NCBI RefSeq assembly: GCF_016859125.1
Contig: NZ_CP069338.1
Span: forward strand, 5,023,501-5,087,500
Reading direction: 5' to 3'
DNA length: 64,000 nt
From: Archangium violaceum
GTDB lineage: Bacteria; Myxococcota; Myxococcia; Myxococcales; Myxococcaceae
Shown one piece after another: positions 48,770 through 57,308 of the stretch (position 1 is its first letter; each line of letters begins with the position of its first letter). A model generated the notes under the pieces. The model was not told the origin of the DNA and did no database searches. It saw only the letters and a program-made list of their open reading frames with translations. A program made the position numbers and the translations under genes.

Positions 48770-49672
48770 GTGAGTCAGCTCGTTGGACTGCTCGCCGCCA
48801 GCCTCATCCTCGGAGCCATCGCCCGGCGCAGCGGCCGCTTCCCGGAGCAGACGGCGCTGGCGCTCAACGCCTACGTCCTCAACGTGGCGCTGCCCGCGCT
48901 GGTGCTGCGCTCGGTGCACCGGCTGACGCTCGTCCCCGAACTGCTCGTCGCCGCCGTCACGCCCTGGCTCGTCTTCGGCGGCGCGTGGCTCTTCTTCCGC
49001 GCGGTGGGCCCGCGGTTGGGCTTCACGCCCCAGACGGTGGCGGCGCTCGTCCTCACCGGTGGGTTGAGCAACACCGCGTTCGTGGGCCTGCCGCTCATCG
49101 AGGGTCTCATGGGCCGCGAGGGGCTGCAGGTGGCGGTGGTCATTGATCAGCTCGGCTCGTTCCTCGCGTTGGGGACGGTGGCCACGCTGTTCGCCGCGCG
49201 CGCCGCCGCGAAGGATGCCCGGCCGAAGACGCTGCTGAAGAAGGTGCTGGGCTTTCCCCCCTTCATCGCGCTGGTGATCGCCTTCCTCCTGCACCCGTGG
49301 AACTGGCCCGCCTGGGTGGACGTGGTGCTCGGCCGGCTGGGAGACCTGCTCACCCCGCTCGCGCTCTTCTCGGTGGGCTTCCAGCTCCGGTTCTCACAGG
49401 TGAAGGGCCGGGTGCGCGCGCTCGTGCTGGGACTTGGCTACAAGCTGGCGCTCGCTCCACTCACCATCGCGCTGTTGCTGCTGGCGGTGCCCGGCATGAG
49501 CCGTCTCACCTTCGACGTCTCCGTGCTCCAGGCCGCCATGGCTCCCATGGTCACTGGAGCCATCCTCGCCGCGGACAACGGCCTGGACCCCGAGCTCTCC
49601 GCCCTCATGGTGGGGCTGGGCATTCCCCTGTCGTTCGCCACGGTGCCTTGCGCCCTGTGGCTCCTGCATTGA
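48770..49672 (+). CDS. AEC-family transporter (auxin-efflux-carrier type)
   Basis: A 300-residue permease with about ten helices. It opens with GLLAASLILGAIARRSGRF, then NAYVLNVALPALVLRSVHRL (the family's first motif with NxxxxxLPALxL), GGLSNTAFVGLPLIEGLMG, GDLLTPLALFSVGFQLRFSQ (the 6th-helix region) and later VLQAAMAPMVTGAILAADNG. AEC proteins transport organic acids such as malate or malonate, or amino acid derivatives; the cargo is unknown. GTG 48770 is chosen as start because of GGAGGAG at -13 to -7. Confidence 0.85.
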   Translation: MSQLVGLLAASLILGAIARRSGRFPEQTALALNAYVLNVALPALVLRSVHRLTLVPELLVAAVTPWLVFGGAWLFFRAVGPRLGFTPQTVAALVLTGGLSNTAFVGLPLIEGLMGREGLQVAVVIDQLGSFLALGTVATLFAARAAAKDARPKTLLKKVLGFPPFIALVIAFLLHPWNWPAWVDVVLGRLGDLLTPLALFSVGFQLRFSQVKGRVRALVLGLGYKLALAPLTIALLLLAVPGMSRLTFDVSVLQAAMAPMVTGAILAADNGLDPELSALMVGLGIPLSFATVPCALWLLH

Positions 49673-49755
49673 GTGCTGGCGGGGGTTCAACGAGTATCCG
49701 CTCCGAGGGACGCGCGGCTCCGTGAGGAGGGGCCCGGCTCGGAGCTTCCTGCTGC

Positions 49756-49971
49756 CTACGCGAACGCCTTCGTGGCGTAGGAGATCTCCAGTCCTCCCCT
49801 GTGCATGCGCAGCCGCGTGCGCGACAGCCAGTGGCAGTGAGGGCAGTAGCTGTGCGAGCCACTTCCCGGCGTACTGCGGATGGTGACCGCGCCACCACAC
49901 AGCACGCAGCCCTCGGGCAGAGTGAATTCGGAAACGGTGTCACCCGTGTTCTTCTCGGTCGATGCGTTCAT
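49756..49971 (-). CDS. Small zinc-ribbon protein
   Basis: A 71-residue protein with two Cys-x2-Cys pairs: GCVLCGGAV and SYCPHCHWL, spaced by about 21 residues, forming a classic zinc ribbon. The rest (TRLRMHRGGLEISYATKAF) is a short beta-rich tail with basic residues that could contact nucleic acid. ATG 49971 has GAAGGGG upstream. A regulator or nucleic-acid-binding role is plausible but unproven. Confidence 0.7.
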   Translation of the reverse strand: MNASTEKNTGDTVSEFTLPEGCVLCGGAVTIRSTPGSGSHSYCPHCHWLSRTRLRMHRGGLEISYATKAFA

Positions 49972-50182
49972 GCCCCTTCACGTAACGCAGCAATCCGCGC
50001 CCACAAGTCGCCGGGCCTGCTTTTCGTGCACCCTCGGAGGGCAGGCAGGCAGGCGGGCCTGTAGCTCCTCCCGTCCCTCGCCCCCTTGTTCACGGCCACA
50101 CACCGCAACCCGTCGTGTTCAGGCGTTCCCGTTGGCACGCCGCTTTCAAGGGAGACGGCGTTCCAGGAGGGGAAGGGTGGGT

Positions 50183-50416
50183 ATGGAGATCTCTCGAATC
50201 ACGCTTCGCCGACATCGGAAGAGCTGGGGCGTGGAGGTGACCCTCGGGGAAGGAGAGGTACGGCGCTATCGCTACGGCAGTGAGGCGCAGGCACGCTACT
50301 TCGCGGCCGTCTTCGAGCTCGGACCGCGTTGGCTGCCTCCGGTGTCGCGGCGGAGCCAGCGGCGCTCCCGGGCCGGGGGCCCCTCCGTCGAGCGGGCAGC
50401 GAGCGGGCCCGCGTAG
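50183..50416 (+). CDS. Short hypothetical protein, 77 residues
   Basis: MEISRITLRRHRKSWGVEVT to SVERAASGPA: highly basic, with beta-rich N-terminus (GVEVTLGEGEVRRYRYGSEA) and an Arg/Ser/Pro tail that looks disordered. The start ATG 50183 follows AGGAGGGGAAGG, so it is a well-initiated small gene. The first half could be a tiny SH3-like or ribosome/DNA-contacting fold; not recognised. Confidence 0.45.
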   Translation: MEISRITLRRHRKSWGVEVTLGEGEVRRYRYGSEAQARYFAAVFELGPRWLPPVSRRSQRRSRAGGPSVERAASGPA

Positions 50417-50494
50417 CTCACCCGGGGCCCGGGCATCCTCCGGCCCCGCGTGGGGGTTCCGGAGAGGCTTCGCACCTGCTAGGAGTCACGTCTC

Positions 50495-50782
50495 ATGAGC
50501 AAGAGCAACTACACGCCCCGGCCCAATCGCGAGCCCATCACCCGTGAGTCGGATCCGGCCGGCCGCTGGTCCTCGAAGTTCCCGGACATGATTGGCTACA
50601 AGAGCCAGGGCGGCGGCATGGTGCCCGCCGACTATGGTTGGAACACCAACCCCAAGCAGTGGCAGGAGGAGATGACGCCGGAGACGCTCGCCACCGAGTA
50701 CCGGAACCTGGTGATTCCGCGCCTCCCCGTGACCGCTGCCGCTCCCGCGCTGCCCGAGAGCGCCAAGCCCGAGTCCAAGTAG
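50495..50782 (+). CDS. Small hypothetical protein, 95 residues
   Basis: MSKSNYTPRPNREPITRESD to PALPESAKPESK. It contains several Pro/Gly-rich and aromatic stretches (WSSKFPDMIGYKSQGGGM, DYGWNTNPKQWQEEM) and ends in a Pro/Ser tail; a compact fold is not evident. AGGAGTC stands ahead of ATG 50495. I do not recognise the family. No function can be proposed. Confidence 0.5.
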   Translation: MSKSNYTPRPNREPITRESDPAGRWSSKFPDMIGYKSQGGGMVPADYGWNTNPKQWQEEMTPETLATEYRNLVIPRLPVTAAAPALPESAKPESK

Positions 50783-50955
50783 TCAGCCCTCCCCGTGGCG
50801 TTTGTCGCAGTGCGGCGTCACGGAGGAGTGACAGCGGGGAGTTGGATGGGAAGTGTGGGCGTGTGTTCAGTCCGTGCAGCCAGGCTTGCACCGCGACGCG
50901 CCGCCCACCCCCCTCGGCTTGATGCGGCCGTGAAAACCATGTAGCCCGGCGGCCG

Positions 50956-52209
50956 ATGTCCGCACTCGCCCCTTCCTCCCCTGAGCACCCCGTGGGGTCT
51001 CCTCCCCAGGTCTCGTTCGACAACACGGCCATCGCCTTCGCCACCAAGAGCGATGCGCAGATGCGCAAGGCACACCTGCTCTTCTCCTCGTTGGAGCAGC
51101 CGTTGCTGGTGCGCGCCGGCATTCCCCTGTCGGCCTGGCTGCTGCGCATCGGCTTTCCCGGTGTCCGGTTGGTCGTGAAGCACACCGTCTTCGAGCACTT
51201 CTGCGGAGGCGAGAGCATTCAGGAGTGCGATGCGGCCATCGAGATGCTGGGACGTTTTGGGGTCCAATCGATTCTCGATTACAGCGTGGAGGGGGAGAAG
51301 TCCGAGGCCGGCTTCGATGCCACCACGCGCGAGACGCTCGCCACCATCGAGTGGGCGGCGACCCATCCGCACATTCCCTTCAGCGTCTTCAAGGTGACGG
51401 GCCTGGCGCGCTTCGGCCTGCTGGAGAAGCTCGGTGCGCGCGAGTCGCTCAGCGCCGACGAGCAGGCCGAATGGGAGCGGGTGCGCGAGCGCGTGCTGCG
51501 CATCTGCCAGCGCGCCCATGAGCTGGGCGTGCGCATCTTCATCGACGGCGAGGAGACGTGGATCCAGGACGTCATCGACGGCCTGGGAGAGGAGATGATG
51601 GCCCGCTTCAACCGGGAGCGGCCCCTCGTCTACAACACCTACCAGATGTACCGGACCGCGAGCCTGGGCAACCTGCGCGCGGCGCTGGAGCGGGCCAGGA
51701 GCAAGGGGTACTTCCTCGGCGCCAAGCTGGTGCGTGGCGCGTACATGGAGAAGGAGCGGCAGCGCGCGAAGGAGCGCGGCTACGCGGATCCGATCCAACC
51801 GGACAAGGCCGCCACCGACGCCGACTATGACCGTGCCGTGCTGTTCTGCCTGGAGCACCTCGACCGGATGGCGCTCTGCGCCGGCACGCACAACGAGGCC
51901 AGCTGCCAGCTGCTGATGCAGGAGCTCGGCCGGCGCGGCATCGCCGCGAATGATCCGCGCGTCTTCTTCAGCCAGCTCTATGGGATGAGCGACAACATCT
52001 CGTTCAACCTGGCGAAGGCTGGCTACAACGTCGCCAAGTACCTGCCCTATGGACCGGTGCGCGCCGTGCTGCCGTACCTCATCCGTCGCGCGCAGGAGAA
52101 CAGCGCCATCGCGGGTCAGGGTGGGCGCGAGGCCCGGCTCATCCGCGGCGAGCTGCGGCGGCGCAAGCAGGCCAGGGCCCTGCTGGGTCCCGGTCAGCAG
52201 GCGCAGTGA
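50956..52209 (+). CDS. putA: Proline dehydrogenase (PutA-type FAD domain)
   Basis: A 417-residue flavin enzyme that oxidises proline to pyrroline-5-carboxylate. Signatures: VFEHFCGGESIQECDAAIEM, FSVFKVTGLARFGLLEKLGA, YFLGAKLVRGAYMEKERQRA (substrate-binding YLGAKLVRGAY-like motif), GTHNEASCQLLMQELGRRGI, FFSQLYGMSDNISFNLAKAG (FSQLYGM) and YGPVRAVLPYLIRRAQENSA. The P5C dehydrogenase half of PutA is absent, so the next step must be encoded elsewhere. The start MSALAPSSPEHP at 50956 is plausible. Its end overlaps a hairpin shared with the convergent ATP-grasp gene. Confidence 0.9.
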   Translation: MSALAPSSPEHPVGSPPQVSFDNTAIAFATKSDAQMRKAHLLFSSLEQPLLVRAGIPLSAWLLRIGFPGVRLVVKHTVFEHFCGGESIQECDAAIEMLGRFGVQSILDYSVEGEKSEAGFDATTRETLATIEWAATHPHIPFSVFKVTGLARFGLLEKLGARESLSADEQAEWERVRERVLRICQRAHELGVRIFIDGEETWIQDVIDGLGEEMMARFNRERPLVYNTYQMYRTASLGNLRAALERARSKGYFLGAKLVRGAYMEKERQRAKERGYADPIQPDKAATDADYDRAVLFCLEHLDRMALCAGTHNEASCQLLMQELGRRGIAANDPRVFFSQLYGMSDNISFNLAKAGYNVAKYLPYGPVRAVLPYLIRRAQENSAIAGQGGREARLIRGELRRRKQARALLGPGQQAQ

Positions 52210-52233
52210 GCGCGGTAGACGTGTCTACCGCGC
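52210..52233. terminator. Bidirectional hairpin terminator
   Basis: GCGCGGTAGAC and GTCTACCGCGC form a perfect 11-bp stem around GT, between the proline dehydrogenase stop and the ATP-grasp gene, whose stop codon lies inside the hairpin. No T-run; termination in both directions is probable by position. Confidence 0.6.
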
Positions 52234-53112
52234 GCGGGCCTTGTGGGCGATGGCGTCCGCCAGTCGCTCCACCGCGCGCGGTCCTCCCTGCCGGAGGAAG
52301 AGGTTGGGCTCGGTGATCTCCAACTCCATCAGCAGGAGCCCGCCCCGCTCGTCCCGCGCCACGTCCACCCGGGCGTAGAGCAGCTCGAAGCCGGTGGCGG
52401 CGAGGACCTGATGGGCGAAGGCGCGCTCGTCCTCGGCCGAGGGTGCTGGCTCCGCGGCGGTGGGATCGTACCCCGGCTCTCCCGATAGGGCCGCCGGCCG
52501 CTTGATGGCGTGGGTGTGCTCGCCACCCAGGAAGAGGATGGAGCGCTCGCCGTAGCTCTCCACCGAGGACAGGTAGGGCTGCACCATCATGTCCTTGAGC
52601 GGGAGGACGCGCTCCACCAGCGCCTGCGCGGCGGGGACATCCTGGGGCCCCCGGACCCGCACCGTGTCTCGAGCGCCCGCGGACACCGTCGGCTTCACCA
52701 CCGCATCGCTCCAGCCGCGCTCGGCGAGCAGCGCCTTCACGTCCACCGTCGAACCTCGCTCCAGCCATGTGGTGGGCACGATGGCCACGCCGCGCGCCTC
52801 GAGGTCACGCAGGTAGCCCTTGTGCGTGTTCCAGCGGAGCACCTCGGGCGGGTTCCACAGCGGGCAGCGAGCGCCAGCACGCTCGGCCCAGGTCACGAAT
52901 TCATCACGGCGCTTGTCCGAGTCCCAGGCGGTACGGATCAACGCGAGCCGGAAGTGGCTCCAGTCCACCGAGGGATCATCCCAGACGACAGGTCCCGCCC
53001 TCAGCCCCCGAGCGGCGAGCGCTTCGGCGAGGAGCGCCTCGTCGGGCAGACACTCGGGATAGGTGGACGCGGTGACGAGGGCGACGTCGAAGGAGCTCCA
53101 GTTCGCGGACAT
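52225..53112 (-). CDS. ATP-grasp domain protein (RimK/glutathione-synthase-like)
   Basis: A 295-residue ligase. DVALVTASTYPECLPDEALL starts the N-terminal domain. AVVKPTVSAGARDTVRVRG, a lysine-rich phosphate-binding loop, and LLLMELEITEPNLFL with the ExN metal-binding residues near the C-terminus are the ATP-grasp signatures. Such enzymes join a carboxylate to an amine, often building peptides or modified glutamates. Nothing shows the acceptor. Start ATG 53112 is preferred (the residues before it are not coding-like). It is the third gene of a row on this strand, 86 bases after the aminotransferase. Confidence 0.82.
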   Translation of the reverse strand: MSANWSSFDVALVTASTYPECLPDEALLAEALAARGLRAGPVVWDDPSVDWSHFRLALIRTAWDSDKRRDEFVTWAERAGARCPLWNPPEVLRWNTHKGYLRDLEARGVAIVPTTWLERGSTVDVKALLAERGWSDAVVKPTVSAGARDTVRVRGPQDVPAAQALVERVLPLKDMMVQPYLSSVESYGERSILFLGGEHTHAIKRPAALSGEPGYDPTAAEPAPSAEDERAFAHQVLAATGFELLYARVDVARDERGGLLLMELEITEPNLFLRQGGPRAVERLADAIAHKARAR

Positions 53113-53197
53113 GGGCGCTCTAGATAGCGCTCCGGTCGCGGCGCGCACGTGGAAATCGCTCGGACTCCGGGTTGACGTCCGAGCGGAATGCCCTGCC

Positions 53198-54406
53198 TCA
53201 GCGCTGGGCGGCGATGACCGCGCCGAGCCGGCGCATGCCCTCTTCGATCAGCTCCGGCGGGCGGTTGGAGTAGTTCAGGCGCATGAACTCACCGCGCGGC
53301 GTGCCGGCGAAGAAGGGAGAGCCGGGCACGAAGGCGACGCGCTTGTCGAGCGCCAGCGGGAAGAGGACGTCCGCGCTCATGCCCCGCGGCAGCTCCACCC
53401 ACAGGAACATGCCACCATCCGGCTGCGTCCACCGGGTCCCCTCGGGCATGTGCTTCTCGAGCGAGGCGAGCATCGCCAGACACCGCTCTCCGTAGATGGC
53501 GCGCAGCCTGTCCAGGTTGGCGTTGTAGTCGAAGCGCGACAGCAGCCGCGCGGTGGCTCGCTGCGCGACCGTGGCGGTGTGCAGGTCCGCCGACTGCTTG
53601 GCGACGGTCAGGGTGCGGATGAGCTCGCGCGGCCCCACGGCCCAGCCGATACGCAGCCCGGGCGCCAGCGTCTTCGAGAACGTCCCCAGGGTGATGACCA
53701 CGCCCTCGTTGTCGAGCGAGGCCAACGAGGGCAGGTGCTCGCCCCGGAAGCGCAGCTCACCGTACGGGTTGTCCTCGAGGACGAGGATGCGGTGCTTCTG
53801 GGCGAAGCGCACGAGCGCGTGCCGGCGCGCCAGCGACAGGGTGGTGCCCTTCGGGTTCTGGAAGTTGGGGACCAGGTAGATGAGCTTGGGCTTGCGGCCG
53901 GCGACGAGCCGCTCCAGCTCCTCCACGCGCATGCCATCATCGTCGCTGCCCACGACGGCGAAGGAGGCCTCGTAGCCGCTGAAGGTCTGCAGCGCGGCGA
54001 GGTAGCTGGGGTCCTCCACGACCACCAGGTCGCCCGGATCCAGCATCACCTTGGCCACCAGGTCGATGCCCTGCTGCGAGCCGTTGGTGATGAGCACCTG
54101 ATCCGTCGCGGCGTGCAGACCGCGCTCGCCCAGGTGGGAGCAGATCCACTCGCGTAGGGGCCCGTAGCCCTCGGTGGTGCTGTACTGCAATGCGGCGCGG
54201 CCCTCCTCGGCGAAGACCTCGGCATGCGCCTGGGCGATCGCCTCCACCGGGAACAGCTCGGGCGCGGGAAGCCCTCCGGCGAAGGAGAGCACGTCGGGAC
54301 GCTCGGCCACCTTGAGGATCTCCCGCACGGCGGACGCCTTCATCCGCGACATGCGCTTGGCGAGCGGGAACGCCGCAGGGGCGGGAATGCTGACAGCCGC
54401 GGTCAT
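53198..54406 (-). CDS. PLP-dependent aminotransferase (2-aminoadipate/MocR-like)
   Basis: A 402-residue class I/II aminotransferase. The sequence starts with an unusual helix (LAKRMSRMKASAVREILKVA) and continues with FAGGLPAPELFPVEAIAQAH, TNGSQQGIDLVAKVMLDPGD, LGTFSKTLAPGLRIGWAVGP (Schiff-base lysine) and RGEFMRLNYSN (substrate arginine). This resembles LysN/2-aminoadipate transaminases and the C-terminal domain of MocR regulators without their HTH. Branched-chain or aromatic substrates are possible. It is two bases downstream of the Lrp-family gene on the same strand, so that regulator probably controls it. Confidence 0.87.
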   Translation of the reverse strand: MTAAVSIPAPAAFPLAKRMSRMKASAVREILKVAERPDVLSFAGGLPAPELFPVEAIAQAHAEVFAEEGRAALQYSTTEGYGPLREWICSHLGERGLHAATDQVLITNGSQQGIDLVAKVMLDPGDLVVVEDPSYLAALQTFSGYEASFAVVGSDDDGMRVEELERLVAGRKPKLIYLVPNFQNPKGTTLSLARRHALVRFAQKHRILVLEDNPYGELRFRGEHLPSLASLDNEGVVITLGTFSKTLAPGLRIGWAVGPRELIRTLTVAKQSADLHTATVAQRATARLLSRFDYNANLDRLRAIYGERCLAMLASLEKHMPEGTRWTQPDGGMFLWVELPRGMSADVLFPLALDKRVAFVPGSPFFAGTPRGEFMRLNYSNRPPELIEEGMRRLGAVIAAQR

Positions 54407-54408
54407 GG

Positions 54409-54879
54409 TCAGGCTCCTTTCAACACTTCGGGCGAGACGTGGACGTACGTCTCTTCCTTGATGGAGGACAGGACGATGGTGGTGTGAGTCCTTGTGACGC
54501 CAGAGATGGTCCGCAGCGTCTCCACCAGAAACGTGTCGAGCGTCTTCGTGTTCGAGGTCCGCACCTTGAGGATGTACGAATCCTGACCGGCGACGCGGTG
54601 CGCCTCGAGCACCTCGGGCATGGCCAGCACCTTCCTGGCGAACCCGTCGAAGTACTTCGGATGCTCGATGCTCACACCGATGAAGGCGGTGATGTCCTTG
54701 CCCAGCTTCGCCGCGTCCACGCGCGCCGCGTAGCCGGTGATGACTCCTCGCTCCTCGAGCTTGCGGATGCGCTCGGCCACCGCGGGCTGTGACAGCCCCA
54801 CCATCCGGGAGATCTCCAACTGCGTGGCGCGGCCGTCACGCTGCAGCAGGTCGACGATGCGATGGTCGAGTTCGTCCAT
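54409..54879 (-). CDS. Lrp/AsnC-family transcriptional regulator
   Basis: A 156-residue regulator: the N-terminal winged HTH (DHRIVDLLQRDGRATQLEIS, GLSQPAVAERIRKLEERGVI) and C-terminal RAM effector domain (DITAFIGVSIEHPKYFDGFA, VLEAHRVAGQDSYILKVRTS and GVTRTHTTIVLSSIKEET). The RAM domain usually binds an amino acid; here it is transcribed immediately upstream of the aminotransferase, so it likely senses that enzyme's substrate. A 14-bp palindrome at 54906-54919, 27-40 bases upstream, is a probable autoregulatory site. Confidence 0.9.
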   Translation of the reverse strand: MDELDHRIVDLLQRDGRATQLEISRMVGLSQPAVAERIRKLEERGVITGYAARVDAAKLGKDITAFIGVSIEHPKYFDGFARKVLAMPEVLEAHRVAGQDSYILKVRTSNTKTLDTFLVETLRTISGVTRTHTTIVLSSIKEETYVHVSPEVLKGA

Positions 54880-54905
54880 GGGCGCGAGGTAGGAGGCGGG
54901 GTGGC

Positions 54906-54919
54906 CTTATTTTTATAAG
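54906..54919. promoter_or_regulatory. CTTAT-TTTT-ATAAG palindrome before the Lrp gene
   Basis: A perfect AT-rich palindrome immediately upstream of the Lrp/AsnC gene, in the only AT-rich patch between the Lrp gene and the divergent lipoprotein gene; a TATAAA on the minus strand overlaps it. Lrp-family proteins prefer such sites, so autoregulation is plausible. The rest of 54920-55180 holds no further coding signal. Confidence 0.5.
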
Positions 54920-55180
54920 TCCGAAGGTTTGAACTCGAATAATATATATGTGTTCCGGGTCTCATGCAAGCGGGAGCAGGCAGACCGCCGAGCGCCTCTC
55001 GCGGGGGCTCGTCCGGGACCTTCGTTCGAGCCGGACGGCGGATGTCTATGACTTCGTGCGCACGGTGGGGGGATGCCCCGAGGTGATCGGGTGGGAAAGT
55101 GGAATTGCTCGGATTACCTGTCTGGCTTGTTTCGATCGATTTTGATTTGATCTTCTCCCCCCTTGCTTCGGAGCGTTTCC

Positions 55181-56479
55181 ATGCGTCGTCTGCTCTCGTC
55201 CCTCGTGATGATCTCCCTGCTGGGTTGTGGCGCGGACCTCATTTCAGAAGAGGAGGTCTCCCTCGAGGCAGGGGAGGCGGGGCTCGCGGCGCCCGTGCTC
55301 GCCAGCCCCAGGCAGGCCACGGTGGACCGGGCCATCGCCGCGCCGCTGGGGTGGTTCGGCGTCACCTCCACCGGGGAACGCTACTGCTCCAATTGCAATG
55401 GCCAGTCCATCATCCTCGCCATCGCGGCCTTCAAGGGGAACACGAGCGCCGACGCGAGGCTCCTGCAGCAGCTCCGCTACGTCATTGGCAACAACCGGGA
55501 GCCCTTCGCCAACGGCGGCTACATGGCGCAGCACGAGCGGATGATGACGGGCATGTTCGCGATCGCCAAACGCACCCCGCGCGTCTGGAATCAGCTCAGC
55601 GCCTCCGAGAGGACGAAGATCGATCTCATCATGAAGGCGACGCTGGTGGGCTCGGCCTATACGACCGCCGACAAGAGCAACGCGGGCGGCGCCACCCCCA
55701 CGGGCATCGACGGAGACACCAATCTCGACCGCGACTGGAACCCCAACTACCGCGAGGGCATGGTGGGCGCGATGCTCGTCTCCACGTTGTACCTGGGAGG
55801 CCGGACCGCGACGGACACGTTCCTCAACGGCTACAAGCACGCTTCCTTCGTGGCGCAGCTCTCGTCGGCGGGCCTCACCCGCCTGGCCTCGGTCTTCAAC
55901 ACGAACGTCAACAATCCGAGCGCGGGGGCTCCCAGCGCCGCCACCATCGAGAACGCCATCCGGGACTACCGCTACAAGGGCCTGGCGCTCGACAAGCTCT
56001 TCGACATCTACGTGCTGCTGGCGAACGACACGTTCAGCGCCACCGTGGATTGTGGCCTCAATGGGGGCACTGGGGTGGTGTTGAGCTCGGGCGAGCACTC
56101 GGGCTACCTGGTGGAGGGCTGCGCCCAGTTGCCCAACAAGGGCAAGGTGGGCCAGCTCAAGGAGTTCCATTCCAGCGACGCCAACGGCTCGCGCAGCTCC
56201 AGCACCTATGCCTATGACGGCCTCAAGCCGGACCTCATCAACCACGCGGTGCTGATGGCGTATGGGGCCATCCCCTCGGGCACCAGCACCACCACGGTGG
56301 TGAACCGCATCTCCGTGGGCGCGACGGATCTGTTCTTCAAGGTGTCCCACGGCTACCGCAACTACGCCAAGGGCAAGGACTACGGCGTCTACCAACTGCC
56401 GGCCACGGGCATCGGGAACGGCTTCGAGTTCAACCGCCCCCTCTGGGAGGACGTCATCGCTCCCGCGCACGGCCTCTGA
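55181..56479 (+). CDS. Secreted lipoprotein, unknown function (helical toroid-like)
   Basis: A 432-residue lipoprotein: LSSLVMISLLGCGADL is the signal and lipobox. The mature chain is largely helical and Ala/Asn/Gly-rich (TVDRAIAAPLGWFGVTSTGE, IILAIAAFKGNTSADARLLQ, IDLIMKATLVGSAYTTADKS, DRDWNPNYREGMVGAMLVST), with repeated pairs resembling the alpha/alpha-toroid of polysaccharide lyases and glycosidases, and CSNCNGQS as an early Cys pair. The C-terminus has HGYRNYAKGKDYGVYQLPAT. It may act on a polysaccharide, but no catalytic signature is recognised. ATG 55181 has GGAGCG upstream. It converges with the next gene on the other strand. Confidence 0.6.
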   Translation: MRRLLSSLVMISLLGCGADLISEEEVSLEAGEAGLAAPVLASPRQATVDRAIAAPLGWFGVTSTGERYCSNCNGQSIILAIAAFKGNTSADARLLQQLRYVIGNNREPFANGGYMAQHERMMTGMFAIAKRTPRVWNQLSASERTKIDLIMKATLVGSAYTTADKSNAGGATPTGIDGDTNLDRDWNPNYREGMVGAMLVSTLYLGGRTATDTFLNGYKHASFVAQLSSAGLTRLASVFNTNVNNPSAGAPSAATIENAIRDYRYKGLALDKLFDIYVLLANDTFSATVDCGLNGGTGVVLSSGEHSGYLVEGCAQLPNKGKVGQLKEFHSSDANGSRSSSTYAYDGLKPDLINHAVLMAYGAIPSGTSTTTVVNRISVGATDLFFKVSHGYRNYAKGKDYGVYQLPATGIGNGFEFNRPLWEDVIAPAHGL

Positions 56480-56492
56480 GGATGGATGCCAT

Positions 56493-57308
56493 TCATGGGG
56501 CCCGTTCGAGACGTCGGCCGCCGAAGGCATGGAGGGTTCTCGTGCCGGCGGTGAACCGTCCCGAGATTCGCGCGCCCCTGGGGACGACGAACTCCCGCCC
56601 GGCGCCGAGCTGGATGTCCATGCCATTGATGGTCAGCACGTAGCTGCCTTCCAGCACCACGAGGTACTCGTCGAAGTCGCGCCACTGCTCACCGGTATCC
56701 GCGTCGCTCTTCGCGTGGCAGAGGGTGAGCTGGGTGCCATCGGCGCCGTCGAACACGTAGGCCTCGACGCCAGGGAGGCGCAGCGAGCCCTCCGCGACGC
56801 GGTTCGCTGGACCCGCCAGGAAGGCGGGGAAGCTGCCGAGGCCGAAGCGCGCGGCGTACTCCGCGTTGAGTGCGGAGAAGCGCTCCTTGTCGAACCCGGC
56901 GGCGGGATTCCCGTCGACAGCCGCCTCCAGGTTGTCCAGGCAGAAGTGCCAGCCCGTGGCGTCGCGGGCGACGTTCGCGCGGTCAGCCGGGATGGTGGTG
57001 AAGACCAGCACGCAGCCCGTGCCCTCGGGCCGCAGCTCCCACCTCAGCAGGTCTCCTTCCCACGTGTATTCGAGGACGCGCGGCGGGTCGAACACCGAAA
57101 TCTTCCCGGTGCCAGGATCGCCTTCCTCGAAGAAGAAGCGCAGCTCGGCGCCGGCCTCGCGAGCACCCTCGATGCGCGCGGGGAACCAGTGGGCCAGTTC
57201 CTTGCTGTCCGTGAGCGCGCGCCAGACCTTCTCGGGCGGGTGGGCGAGGCGTCGCTCGAACCGGAGCTCGACACGATTGCCCCGGGTCGTCAGGGTTCCA
57301 TGCTTCAT
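56493..57308 (-). CDS. SRPBCC (AHSA1-like) and cupin fusion protein
   Basis: A 271-residue protein with two domains. Residues about 1-150 form an activator-of-Hsp90-type SRPBCC fold (VELRFERRLAHPPEKVWRAL, TDSKELAHWFPARI, RVLEYTWEGDLLRWEL and FTTIPADRANVARDATGWHF). Residues about 170-271 form a cupin barrel (LTLCHAKSDADTGEQWRDFD, EYLVVLEGSYVLTINGMDI, REFVVPRGARISGRFTAGTR). The two metal-ligand positions of the cupin are not evident. The gene overlaps the ArsR gene by four bases and has AGGAGG just before ATG 57308. It is likely to respond to the small molecule that releases ArsR; SRPBCC proteins often bind hydrophobic ligands. Confidence 0.8.
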   Translation of the reverse strand: MKHGTLTTRGNRVELRFERRLAHPPEKVWRALTDSKELAHWFPARIEGAREAGAELRFFFEEGDPGTGKISVFDPPRVLEYTWEGDLLRWELRPEGTGCVLVFTTIPADRANVARDATGWHFCLDNLEAAVDGNPAAGFDKERFSALNAEYAARFGLGSFPAFLAGPANRVAEGSLRLPGVEAYVFDGADGTQLTLCHAKSDADTGEQWRDFDEYLVVLEGSYVLTINGMDIQLGAGREFVVPRGARISGRFTAGTRTLHAFGGRRLERAP

